A stretch of 15,215 nucleotides of DNA, taken from Duncaniella sp. Lineage in GTDB: Bacteria > Bacteroidota > Bacteroidia > Bacteroidales > Muribaculaceae. Under the pieces are notes generated by a model that was not told where the DNA came from, searched no databases, and saw only the letters and a program-made list of their open reading frames with translations. The translations under genes were made by a program, and so were the position numbers. Of this stretch, positions 1 to 7,080 are shown piece after piece (position 1 is the stretch's first letter; each line of letters starts with the position of its first letter). The DNA lies in contig JAFLRW010000024.1 in the NCBI GenBank assembly GCA_022511285.1, positions 1 through 15,215 of the forward strand. Direction: 5' to 3'.

Positions 1-533
1 TAGATAAACTGATTGAGCGGAATGATGCCGGTGAGCACCGAGATGAGCACACCGCCCATAAAGGAGGTGAACATACAGAACACCACCAGCACCGGCATAA
101 ATATCAAAAATGCCGTTATCTTGGGGAGCACAAGGAAGTTGGCCGAGTTGATGCCCATAATGTCGAGAGCATCAATCTGCTCTGTGACACGCATTGTGCC
201 TATCTCTGAAGCTATATTGCTTCCCACCTTGCCGGCAAGAATAAGGCACAGGATAGAGTTGGAGAATTCCAGGAGGATAATCTCGCGAGTGGCCAGGCCG
301 GTGGAATATGACGGGATGAGAGGCGACACAATGTTGAGCTGCATCTGGATAGTGATAACAGCTCCGATAAATATCGAGATTACAATCACCAGCGGAATCG
401 AATCGATGCCGAGCTTAGTAATCTCCGCCACTGTGCGGTTCAGAAATGTGCGCCAGCGGTCAGGCTTGGAGCACACTCCGGTCATAAAGAGGCAATAGCG
501 CCCAAAGGTGGCGAGTGAGTCTGTGATAATCAT
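1..533 (-). CDS. mlaE: MlaE-type phospholipid ABC transporter permease (partial, C-terminus outside window)
   Basis: Inner-membrane permease of the MCE/Mla system, which moves phospholipids between inner and outer membrane together with an MlaF ATPase and an MlaD substrate-binding protein. The reading frame is open from the ATG at 533 to the left edge, giving 177 residues of a family that usually has about 245. Hydrophobic segments are visible near residues 45-65, 88-108 and 136-170. The family hallmark lies at 101-133, beginning GKVGSNIASEIGTMRVTEQI and continuing into DALDIMGIN. The gene starts 16 bases after the hisS stop, so the two are probably cotranscribed from the hisS promoter. An mlaF ATPase gene is expected just outside the left edge (inference). 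The MlaD-type partner lies about 13 kb away at the other end of this window. Family assignment is firm; the transport direction cannot be read from sequence. Confidence 0.93.
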   Translation of the reverse strand, partial: MIITDSLATFGRYCLFMTGVCSKPDRWRTFLNRTVAEITKLGIDSIPLVIVISIFIGAVITIQMQLNIVSPLIPSYSTGLATREIILLEFSNSILCLILAGKVGSNIASEIGTMRVTEQIDALDIMGINSANFLVLPKITAFLIFMPVLVVFCMFTSFMGGVLISVLTGIIPLNQFI

Positions 534-549
534 TAAAAATGTGTATGGA

Positions 550-1914
550 TTATTGCTTCAACGTTTCAACAAGCTCATCTTCAGAGATGGTCAGCTGCTC
601 ACCTGTAGCCATATTTTTCAGGGTGATTTTACCCTCGGCAAGCTCAGTTTCACCGATTATAGCCACGTAAGGAATGCCGAGAGCGTCGGCGCGCCCCATC
701 TGCTTTTTCATTTTGGCTGCGTCGGGGAAAATCTCTGCCGATATGCCGGCACTGCGCAGACGTCGCATCACTTCCATGGAGCGGAGCGCCTCGGCCGTGC
801 CAAAGTTGGTGAACATCACACGGGCCGCGCCGGAAATCTCAGCGGGATAGAGGTCAAGCGCATTGAGCACATCGTAAATGCGGTCAGCGCCAAACGAAAT
901 GCCCACGCCTGAGAGGCCCGGCATGCCAAACACACCTGTGAGGTTGTCATATCGACCGCCTCCGGTGATGGAGCCAATCTCCACGTCACAAGCCTTCACC
1001 TCAATGATGGTGCCGGTGTAATAGTTGAGGCCGCGGGCCAGCGACACATCGAGCTCAAGCGTAGCGGTCAGCCCGAGGCGAGAGGCCATATCCATCACCT
1101 CGTGCAGCTCCTCCACGCCTTTCTTTCCGGTCTCTGAATCCGAGAGCAGAGCCTCGAGAGCAGCGAGACGCTCGTCATTGCTGCCGCTGAGAGTGATGAC
1201 CGGGGTGATTTTGTCGATAGCCTCCGGAGTGAGTCCGCGTTCGAGAAGCTCCTCCTTCACCTTGTCGAGCCCAATCTTGTCAATCTTGTCGATAGCCACA
1301 GTGATGTCCACTATTTTGTCGGGAGCACCGGCAAGTTCGGCTATTCCGGCCAGCACCTTGCGGTTGTTGAGCTTGATGACCACACGGATGCCGAGCCTGC
1401 GCATCACCTCGTTAATCAGGCTAATCAGTTCGGCCTCGTTGACCAATGAATCAGAGCCAACCACATCGGCGTCACACTGATAGAACTCGCGGTAACGCCC
1501 CTTCTGCGGGCGGTCAGCGCGCCACACGGGCTGAATCTGATAGCGTTTGAAGGGCATCTGGAGTTCATTGCGGTGCATCACCACGAAACGAGCGAAGGGG
1601 ACTGTAAGGTCATATCTCAACCCCTTCTCGCAGATGGCCGAGGCGGTGTGGAGCGAGTCGCCCGCGGCAAGCATCTCCTTGTCGACCCCCTTGAGGAAGT
1701 CGCCGGAGTTAAGCACCTTGAAGAGGAGCTTATCGCCCTCCTCGCCATACTTACCCATCAGGGTGGAGAGGTTCTCCATCGAGGGTGTCTCTATTTGCTG
1801 AAAGCCATAGAGGCCGAACACCTCGCGGATTGTAGAAAAGATATAGTTGCGCCGCGCCATCTCGGCCGGTGAGAAATCGCGTGTACCTTTGGGGATAGAT
1901 GGTTTCTGAGCCAT
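550..1914 (-). CDS. hisS: Histidyl-tRNA synthetase
   Basis: Class II aminoacyl-tRNA synthetase that charges tRNA-His with histidine in the cytoplasm. With the ATG at 1914 the protein has 454 residues. Visible landmarks are the N-terminal KGTRDFSP segment (9-16), the motif 2 region with GRYREFYQCDADVVG (139-153), the histidine-specific segment LARGLNYYTG (292-301) and the motif 3 region GGGRYDNL (318-325). The C-terminal 90 or so residues form the expected anticodon-binding domain. The segment that is RGLDYY in many bacteria reads RGLNYY here, which I believe is common in Bacteroidetes. A TTG seven codons upstream (1935) is also in frame, but the ATG gives the normal MAQKPS-type N-terminus. 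The gene is divergent from nfo and is followed 16 bases later by mlaE. Confidence 0.97.
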   Translation of the reverse strand: MAQKPSIPKGTRDFSPAEMARRNYIFSTIREVFGLYGFQQIETPSMENLSTLMGKYGEEGDKLLFKVLNSGDFLKGVDKEMLAAGDSLHTASAICEKGLRYDLTVPFARFVVMHRNELQMPFKRYQIQPVWRADRPQKGRYREFYQCDADVVGSDSLVNEAELISLINEVMRRLGIRVVIKLNNRKVLAGIAELAGAPDKIVDITVAIDKIDKIGLDKVKEELLERGLTPEAIDKITPVITLSGSNDERLAALEALLSDSETGKKGVEELHEVMDMASRLGLTATLELDVSLARGLNYYTGTIIEVKACDVEIGSITGGGRYDNLTGVFGMPGLSGVGISFGADRIYDVLNALDLYPAEISGAARVMFTNFGTAEALRSMEVMRRLRSAGISAEIFPDAAKMKKQMGRADALGIPYVAIIGETELAEGKITLKNMATGEQLTISEDELVETLKQ

Positions 1915-1940
1915 TATACTAATGTTGATAATCAAAACTA

Positions 1941-1971
1941 TTGCAAAGTTACAGTTTTTTCGCTAAATTTG
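1941..1971 (+). promoter_or_regulatory. Putative promoter for nfo (-33 TTG, -7 TAAATTTG)
   Basis: TAAATTTG at 1964-1971 fully matches the Bacteroidetes -7 consensus TAnnTTTG. A TTG at 1941-1943 lies about 20 bases upstream, a suitable -33 distance. This leaves a short leader before the nfo ATG at 1998. It overlaps the opposite-strand hisS box, so the two promoters probably lie back to back. Confidence 0.5.
1944..1951 (-). promoter_or_regulatory. Putative -7 promoter box for hisS-mlaE
   Basis: Read leftward, these bases are TAACTTTG, a full match to the Bacteroidetes -7 consensus TAnnTTTG, about 29 bases before the hisS ATG. I see no clear TTTG -33 element at the right distance. It sits in the same 83-base gap as the nfo box on the other strand. 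Confidence 0.5.
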
Positions 1972-1997
1972 CATCACATTAATGCGTAAGAAATAAA

Positions 1998-2843
1998 ATG
2001 AAATTAGTCGGAGCACACGTTTCGGTAGACAAAGGGGTCAGCAATGCCCCTCTCAATGCCCACCTCATCGGCGCGCGCGCGTTTGCAATGTTCACCCGCA
2101 ACCCGTCGCGATGGGCGTCAAAACCTATTTCGGACGAAGAAGCGGAGCGATTTAAGTCCAATTGCCGAGAGTGTGGTTTCGATGCCTCGGTGATACTTCC
2201 CCACGACAGTTATCTCATCAACCTTGGGGCGCCCGACGCAGACAAGCTTGCCAAAAGCCGCGAAGCATTTCTCGATGAGATGCGGCGTTGCGAGCAGCTC
2301 GGACTGACGATGCTCAACTTCCACCCCGGCAGCCATCTGCGGGAGATTGAGGAGCAGCGATGTCTCGACATCATTGCGGAGTCCATCAACATCACATTGG
2401 CTGAGACCGAGGGGGTTAAAGCCGTGATAGAGAATACGGCCGGACAGGGGAGCAACCTCGGCTACAGCTTTGAGCAGATAGCCCGTATCATAGAAGGGGT
2501 CAACGACAAGAGCCGTGTGGGGGTGTGTATCGACACCTGCCACGCCCACTCAGCCGGCTATGACATGACTACTCCCGAGGCTTACGAGCGCACCTGGGCA
2601 CATTTTGGCTCAATCATCGGATTTGAATTTCTGAGCGGCATGCATCTCAACGACACTCTCAAGGCCATCGGCTCACACGTGGATCGTCACGCTCCCATCG
2701 GCACCGGAGCCTTGGGCAAAGAGTTTTGGCGTCTATTGATGAACGACCCCCGAATGAACGGCATCCCTCTGATACTCGAGACCCCGGATGAATCCCACTG
2801 GACCGACGAAATAGCCTGGCTCACATCGTTACAGGAATCGTAG
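1998..2843 (+). CDS. nfo: Endonuclease IV (AP endonuclease)
   Basis: DNA repair enzyme that cuts 5' of abasic sites and removes 3' blocking groups in base-excision repair; a TIM barrel with three zinc ions. The 281-residue length is close to normal. All nine family metal ligands can be placed, at the numbering known from E. coli Nfo: H69, H109, E145, D179, H182, H216, D229, H231 and E261. Signature stretches include IENTAGQGSNLG (144-155), CIDTCHAHSAGYD (177-189) and HLNDT (216-220). The ATG at 1998 gives the standard MKLVGAHVS start. It is divergent from hisS with an apparent promoter in the gap. The next gene starts 121 bases downstream behind a separate weak promoter candidate, so nfo is probably a single-gene transcript. 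Confidence 0.97.
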   Translation: MKLVGAHVSVDKGVSNAPLNAHLIGARAFAMFTRNPSRWASKPISDEEAERFKSNCRECGFDASVILPHDSYLINLGAPDADKLAKSREAFLDEMRRCEQLGLTMLNFHPGSHLREIEEQRCLDIIAESINITLAETEGVKAVIENTAGQGSNLGYSFEQIARIIEGVNDKSRVGVCIDTCHAHSAGYDMTTPEAYERTWAHFGSIIGFEFLSGMHLNDTLKAIGSHVDRHAPIGTGALGKEFWRLLMNDPRMNGIPLILETPDESHWTDEIAWLTSLQES

Positions 2844-2869
2844 GCGCCCGTGTCATCACAGGCCCTACG
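2839..2869 (+). terminator. Hairpin at the 3' end of nfo (possible terminator or mRNA 3'-end structure)
   Basis: An imperfect inverted repeat spans the nfo stop codon. CGTAGG at 2839-2844 pairs with CCTACG at 2864-2869, GCC at 2846-2848 with GGC at 2861-2863, and TGT at 2851-2853 with ACA at 2858-2860. That gives twelve pairs with small bulges on the left arm and a four-base loop. No run of T follows directly, so it is not a classic intrinsic terminator; the first T-rich stretch begins about 30 bases later. Confidence 0.35.
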
Positions 2870-2889
2870 CCGCAGCAGCGCCACTACAC

Positions 2890-2919
2890 TTGCGACATTT
2901 CTTTCCATACATATATTTT
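2890..2919 (+). promoter_or_regulatory. Weak candidate promoter for the MFS transporter gene
   Basis: TTG at 2890-2892 and TATATTTT at 2912-2919 (seven of eight matches to TAnnTTTG) are 19 bases apart, in an AT-rich gap that ends 45 bases before the ATG at 2965. The region is so AT-rich that a chance match is possible. Confidence 0.28.
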
Positions 2920-2964
2920 TTTCATACTTACATTATTTACATTACCTTCTTTCCATTATAGACC

Positions 2965-4290
2965 ATGACACCAATCAAGCCGGACCGTAGTTTCTGGAAT
3001 CTATGGAATCTGAGCTTCGGATTTTTCGGAGTCCAGATAGCCTATGCCCTCCAGAGCGCCAATATCTCGCGCATCTTCGCAACCATCGGGGCCGATCCCC
3101 ACTCGTTGAGTTATTTCTGGATTCTCCCGCCACTAATGGGCATAATCGTCCAGCCAATCGTAGGCGCCGCGAGCGACCGCACGTGGAACAGGTTTGGCCG
3201 TCGCCTCCCCTACCTCATCCTCGGCGCCGCCATTGCCGTCATAGTGATGTGTCTGCTTCCCAATGCAGGGAGTTTCGGGCTCTCTGTGAGCGCCGCAATG
3301 CTCTTTGGCTTCGTAGCCCTGATGTTTCTCGACACATCCATCAATATGGCAATGCAACCGTTCAAGATGCTCGTTGGCGACCAAGTCAACGAGCGGCAAA
3401 AAGGTCTTGCCTACTCCATTCAGAGTTTTCTCTGCAATGCCGGCAGTCTTGTCGGCTTCCTCGCGCCATTTACCCTTACGGCGTTGGGAATCAGCAATAT
3501 CGCCCCAAAGGGTGAAGTGCCACCGGCAGTGACCTACTCGTTCTACATGGGAGCTGCGGTGCTGGTGCTCTGTGTGGTGTACAGCTTCATTTTCATTCGC
3601 GAGATGCCACCGGCGGAGTATCGCCGATTCCACGGGCTCGATGAGAAAGCATCGCCAACCGCTGAAGAAAAACGCCCCGGAATGCTCACCCTACTCAAGA
3701 CAGCCCCCTCCACCTTCTGGAGTGTAGGTTTAGTGCAGTTTTTCTGCTGGGCAGCCATGCTGTATATGTGGACCTACACCACCGGGGCCATAGCCGACAA
3801 TGTGTGGGGCACCACCGACACCCATTCGGAGGCCTATCAGGAAGCCGGAAATTGGGTTGGAGTGCTTTTTGCCGTTCAAGCCGTTGGGTCAGTGATATGG
3901 GCCGTTGCAATTCCTATGTTCAAAAACCACAAGGTGGTTTATGCACTCAGCCTTGTGCTTGGCGGCATAGGATTCATATCCACACTATTTGTCACAGACC
4001 AATACCTTCTTTTCATCTCATTTATCCTCATCGGTTGCGCCTGGGCAGCAATGCTGGCACTTCCGTTCACACTTCTCACCAACTCATTGTCGGGGGAGAA
4101 TATGGGCACCTATCTCGGGCTCTTCAACGGCACCATCTGCTTCCCCCAGATATGCGCCGCCGCATTGGGCGGACTCATATTGCCCATGCTTGGCGGCCAC
4201 CAGGTGAGCATGCTTGTGCTGGCAGGAGTGTTGCTGTTAGTCGGCGCCTGCTGCGTGACACTAATCAAAGAGACCGGCCCTCGCAGCTGA
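2965..4290 (+). CDS. MFS sugar transporter, SLC45/GPH-like
   Basis: A 441-residue inner-membrane protein with about twelve hydrophobic segments and a polar central loop near residues 213-245. The loop between helices 2 and 3 reads SDRTWNRFGRRLP (70-82). This matches the DR..R.GRR.P signature of the sucrose/maltose-type SLC45 and glycoside-pentoside-hexuronide transporters. Those families mostly carry disaccharides or other glycosides by cation symport, so uptake of a sugar such as a maltose- or sucrose-like glycoside is a reasonable inference; the actual substrate is unknown. No glycoside hydrolase, phosphorylase, SusC/SusD pair or sugar regulator lies next to it to narrow this down. The gene stands alone between nfo and an antiporter gene, with gaps of 121 and 157 bases. 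A stop shortly upstream and the lack of other in-frame starts support this ATG. Confidence 0.85.
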   Translation: MTPIKPDRSFWNLWNLSFGFFGVQIAYALQSANISRIFATIGADPHSLSYFWILPPLMGIIVQPIVGAASDRTWNRFGRRLPYLILGAAIAVIVMCLLPNAGSFGLSVSAAMLFGFVALMFLDTSINMAMQPFKMLVGDQVNERQKGLAYSIQSFLCNAGSLVGFLAPFTLTALGISNIAPKGEVPPAVTYSFYMGAAVLVLCVVYSFIFIREMPPAEYRRFHGLDEKASPTAEEKRPGMLTLLKTAPSTFWSVGLVQFFCWAAMLYMWTYTTGAIADNVWGTTDTHSEAYQEAGNWVGVLFAVQAVGSVIWAVAIPMFKNHKVVYALSLVLGGIGFISTLFVTDQYLLFISFILIGCAWAAMLALPFTLLTNSLSGENMGTYLGLFNGTICFPQICAAALGGLILPMLGGHQVSMLVLAGVLLLVGACCVTLIKETGPRS

Positions 4291-4342
4291 GTTTAGAGTT
4301 AATTTGAGGATATTGCCCCGGTATTTTCACCTTGAACCTAAG

Positions 4343-4368
4343 TTTTTGCAAAAAATGTTGTAACTTTG
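4343..4368 (+). promoter_or_regulatory. Putative promoter for the AAE-family transporter gene
   Basis: TAACTTTG at 4361-4368 is a perfect Bacteroidetes -7 box. The nearest TTTTTG (4343-4348) lies only 12 bases upstream, closer than usual for a -33 element, and a further TTG at 4332-4334 is too distant, so the upstream half is uncertain. About 79 bases of leader separate the box from the ATG at 4448. The leader holds a small bulged hairpin, GCAG at 4384-4387 pairing with CTGC at 4397-4400 and GG at 4388-4389 with CC at 4394-4395. Confidence 0.5.
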
Positions 4369-4447
4369 CACTTTCAAAATCGAGCAGGGCTCTCCGCTGC
4401 CGGTGATATTACAATTTCCAAGGCAATTTTACAGGTAAAAACAGGTT

Positions 4448-6097
4448 ATGGATTGGTTACTTGACCTCCTCTCTCCGGGGCATACAGAATTGGCAAACAC
4501 ACTTGTGCTCTATTCGTTTGTGATAGCCACAGGTCTATTCTGCGGGAAGCTCAGAATAGGCGGCATATCGCTTGGAGTCACATTTGTGTTGTTTGCAGGC
4601 ATTCTGATGGGACATTTCGGATATATAGTTAATCCGGAGGTGCTCAAATTTGTGAGAGAGTTCGGACTGATACTCTTTATTTTTGCCATAGGCATCCAGG
4701 TGGGTCCGGGCTTCTTTTCGTCGTTCAAACAGGGTGGCATACTGCTCAACCTGCTTGCAGTGTTGATAATAGTACTCAACGTGGCCATAGTGCTTGCCAT
4801 CTTTTATATTGACGGCAACACCTCAATCACCGCCTTAGTCGGAGTCATGTCCGGCGCAGTGACCAATACCCCCGGTCTGGCCGCCGCACAGCAGACAGCC
4901 GGCACCACTGAGGCCATCAACACTATGGCCATGGGATATGCTGCCGCCTATCCGCTCGGCGTCATAGGCATCATCCTGTCAATGCTTATAATCAGACTGG
5001 TCTATAAAATCAATCCTGATGACGAAATCAAGGCAATCGATGCCGAGATAGAGAGCCAGCAGCAGAAACCTCTGATAGTAAGCTACGAGGTCACCAATGC
5101 GCTCATTGATGGCAAGACTCTCTATGAACTCCACCAAGTGCTTGACTGCGACTTTGTGGTGAGTCGTCTGATGGGAGCCGACGGCAAGGTGGTAATCCCG
5201 ACGTCAAAAACCCCCGTCAGAGTTGGCGACAAGATTCTCGTGGTGCTCGCCCCCTCAGATGCACTGAAGTTCACCTCGGTTGTGGGCCACAAAATAGAGA
5301 TGGATTGGGAAGAAGTTCAGAGCACAGTGCTGTCGCGCCGCATCCTCGTCACTCAAAGCAAGTATAACGGCACTACACTCGGGTCGCTGCGCCTCCACAC
5401 GGCATATTCACTGAACTGCACCCGTGTCAACCGTGCGGGAGTTGACCTTCTCGCCTCGCCCGGCCTCCGCCTTCAGGTGGGCGACCGCCTCGTGGTGGTG
5501 GGTGACCCCAACGATATCGAGCGCCTCTCAGTGCGCCTCGGCAACTCTATGAAGCGCCTCAATCAGCCCAACCTCATCACCATCTTTGTGGGCATCCTGT
5601 TTGGCATCATCGTGGGCAGCATCAACGTAGGATTCGGGATGAAGCTCGGCCTTGCCGGCGGACCGCTCGTGGTGGCCATTCTCCTGAGCCGTTTCGGCTA
5701 CAAATTCCGCTTGGTTACCTACACCTCATCGTCGGCCTCACTGCTTATGCGCGAGTTAGGCATCTGCCTATTCCTGGCCTCTGTGGGCATATCGTCAGGA
5801 GCCGGGTTTGCCAAAACTGTGTTCAACGCCACCGGTATGTGGTGGGTGATATGGGGCTTTATCATCACACTGGTGCCATTGCTCGTGGTGGGACTGATAG
5901 CCCGCGGGCGATATAAGATTAACTATCTCACCATAATGGGACTGCTGTCAGGCGGATGCACCGATCCGCCGGCACTCGCCTACGCCAACAATTCCACCGG
6001 CTCGGATGCTCCTGCCGTAGCCTATTCCACCGTCTATCCCCTCACAATGTTTCTGCGAGTGGTAGCCGCCCAGATGCTTATATTGGCGTTATATTGA
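4448..6097 (+). CDS. AAE-family antiporter (AspT/YidE type) with two RCK_C domains
   Basis: A 549-residue inner-membrane protein of the aspartate:alanine exchanger family. Two hydrophobic halves (about 15-188 and 375-549) flank a cytoplasmic block with two TrkA-C/RCK_C domains, near 210-285 and 297-366. The halves are visibly related. SGAVTNTPGLAAA (135-147) matches SGGCTDPPALAYA (501-513), and REFGLILFIFAIGI (70-83) matches RELGICLFLASVGI (435-448). Known members include AspT, which exchanges aspartate for alanine, and E. coli YidE/YbjL; most bacterial members have no proven substrate. No aspartate decarboxylase gene is nearby, so an AspT role is not supported here. RCK_C domains commonly bind small ligands, suggesting gated transport (inference). 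The gene is probably a single transcript and converges on the next gene with 36 bases between stops. Confidence 0.9.
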   Translation: MDWLLDLLSPGHTELANTLVLYSFVIATGLFCGKLRIGGISLGVTFVLFAGILMGHFGYIVNPEVLKFVREFGLILFIFAIGIQVGPGFFSSFKQGGILLNLLAVLIIVLNVAIVLAIFYIDGNTSITALVGVMSGAVTNTPGLAAAQQTAGTTEAINTMAMGYAAAYPLGVIGIILSMLIIRLVYKINPDDEIKAIDAEIESQQQKPLIVSYEVTNALIDGKTLYELHQVLDCDFVVSRLMGADGKVVIPTSKTPVRVGDKILVVLAPSDALKFTSVVGHKIEMDWEEVQSTVLSRRILVTQSKYNGTTLGSLRLHTAYSLNCTRVNRAGVDLLASPGLRLQVGDRLVVVGDPNDIERLSVRLGNSMKRLNQPNLITIFVGILFGIIVGSINVGFGMKLGLAGGPLVVAILLSRFGYKFRLVTYTSSSASLLMRELGICLFLASVGISSGAGFAKTVFNATGMWWVIWGFIITLVPLLVVGLIARGRYKINYLTIMGLLSGGCTDPPALAYANNSTGSDAPAVAYSTVYPLTMFLRVVAAQMLILALY

Positions 6098-6133
6098 TTG
6101 ATGCCCTGATGGCTGTTGAAAGGCCCTCAAGTC

Positions 6134-6568
6134 TCAGTGAGGCGAGAGGATATAATATCCCGGAATCTTCCCCAGTATTCCATATCCCTCGGGAATTTCA
6201 TTTACTATAGGGAGATCGGGATTACCGGCCCCCTCCGGAAGATTGGGAAACACGATTGAGGGGATGGATGAATCTTCGCAAGCGGGACGCCTGTCAGCAG
6301 CGGCGGTGGCGGCAGTATTGCGAGTGGCGCTCTTAGACTCACGGCGCCTTGCGGCTGCGGCACGGGCTGACGCCGAGCGATGAGCTGCACGGTCAATGAG
6401 CAGGCGATATTTCTGAAAAGCTTCCGACTTGATGGCATACTGAGGCAGTCCCTCCGTGGAAAGCGTCAGCATATACTGATTGATGGCATTGAGCACAGTG
6501 AGGTTGACCGATTCGACCACCGCCTGCTGAAAAATCCGCGCCATTGCGGCATTAGAGATGTTTTGCAT
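6134..6568 (-). CDS. Hypothetical protein, Ala/Arg-rich centre (orphan)
   Basis: I do not recognise this 144-residue protein. It has three parts. Residues 1-60 look helical and mixed in character. Residues 61-97 are rich in Ala, Arg and Ser, strongly basic and probably disordered. Residues 98-144 are rich in Pro, Gly and Ile, with two PEG-type turns (111-113 and 126-128) and an Ile/Tyr-rich tail. There is no signal peptide, lipobox or membrane segment. Support for a real gene: an ATG at 6568 lies about 26 bases after a perfect TAATTTTG box, and the frame fills the space between a convergent neighbour and the next leftward gene. Other frames here are also open, so coding status is likely but not certain. 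The basic centre could bind nucleic acid or simply be a linker; I would not assign a function. Confidence 0.6.
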   Translation of the reverse strand: MQNISNAAMARIFQQAVVESVNLTVLNAINQYMLTLSTEGLPQYAIKSEAFQKYRLLIDRAAHRSASARAAAARRRESKSATRNTAATAAADRRPACEDSSIPSIVFPNLPEGAGNPDLPIVNEIPEGYGILGKIPGYYILSPH

Positions 6569-6594
6569 AATTGATTGTAATTTTAACTTTACTG

Positions 6595-6621
6595 CAAAAT
6601 TACAATCACCCGGACCCCAAA
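6595..6621 (-). promoter_or_regulatory. Putative promoter for the orphan gene
   Basis: Read leftward, TTTG (6621-6618) is followed after 15 bases by TAATTTTG (6602-6595), a full match to the TAnnTTTG -7 box. Spacing is a little short for a -33 element. It lies in the 92-base gap between the orphan gene and the DUF486 gene and suggests the orphan is transcribed independently. Confidence 0.45.
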
Positions 6622-6660
6622 AAGGTGCGATAATGCCGATTAGTCTTTTAAAATTTCCGT

Positions 6661-7035
6661 TTAGCTGTCCATAAAGACGAAGTAGACGGCAAGAATGAGG
6701 AGGCAGAAGGCCACAAAGTGGTTCCAGTGCAAGGCTTCGCCTTTGAAAAACAGGATGGTAAACACAGTGAATATCATCAGAGAAATCACTTCCTGGATTA
6801 CTTTGAGCTGCATAAGCGAAAAGGCTCCGCCGTTGGCGTGGAATCCGTAGCGGTTGGCCGGAATCATAAAGAGATATTCAAAAAGCGCTATGCCCCACGA
6901 CATCAGGATGACCACCAGCAGAGGTGTGGCTGATGTGATGACTTTCATCTGTTGGAGTTTGAGCTGACCATACCAAGCGAAGGTCATAAAGATGTTAGAC
7001 ACTACCAAGAGTGCCACGGTGAGCCATCCGTTCAT
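6661..7035 (-). CDS. DUF486 small membrane protein (DMT-like)
   Basis: A 124-residue integral membrane protein with four predicted helices, near residues 4-24, 38-58, 76-97 and 103-122. The conserved segments of the DUF486 family are visible: FEYLFMIPANRYG (52-64) between helices 2 and 3, and LKVIQEVISLMIFTVF (77-92) in helix 3. The size and four-helix plan resemble small multidrug resistance/DMT proteins, but no substrate is established for DUF486. Its ATG is 45 bases after the 5'-nucleotidase stop and no promoter box is evident in that gap. It is therefore probably the last gene of the long leftward cluster. Confidence 0.85.
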   Translation of the reverse strand: MNGWLTVALLVVSNIFMTFAWYGQLKLQQMKVITSATPLLVVILMSWGIALFEYLFMIPANRYGFHANGGAFSLMQLKVIQEVISLMIFTVFTILFFKGEALHWNHFVAFCLLILAVYFVFMDS

Positions 7036-7080
7036 AGGCGAGTTTCAATAGTAAGAGGGTGTGTAAAAATTTTTGGATAA

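Noticed and set aside
13..498. A 161-codon open frame on the + strand at the left edge
   Set aside because: It is antisense to the mlaE fragment, whose minus-strand translation gives the clear MlaE signature.
1915..1935. Upstream TTG start for hisS
   Set aside because: It adds seven residues before the usual HisRS N-terminus; the ATG at 1914 is better placed after the -7 box.
2836..3168. A 13-base direct repeat, AATCGTAGGCGCC, at 2836-2848 and 3156-3168
   Set aside because: Only two copies, one in the nfo end and one inside the MFS coding region, with no further similarity around them; probably chance.
6125..6142. Short inverted repeat CCTCA/TGAGG between the convergent antiporter and orphan genes
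   Set aside because: Only five pairs with an eight-base loop and no T run; too weak to call a terminator.
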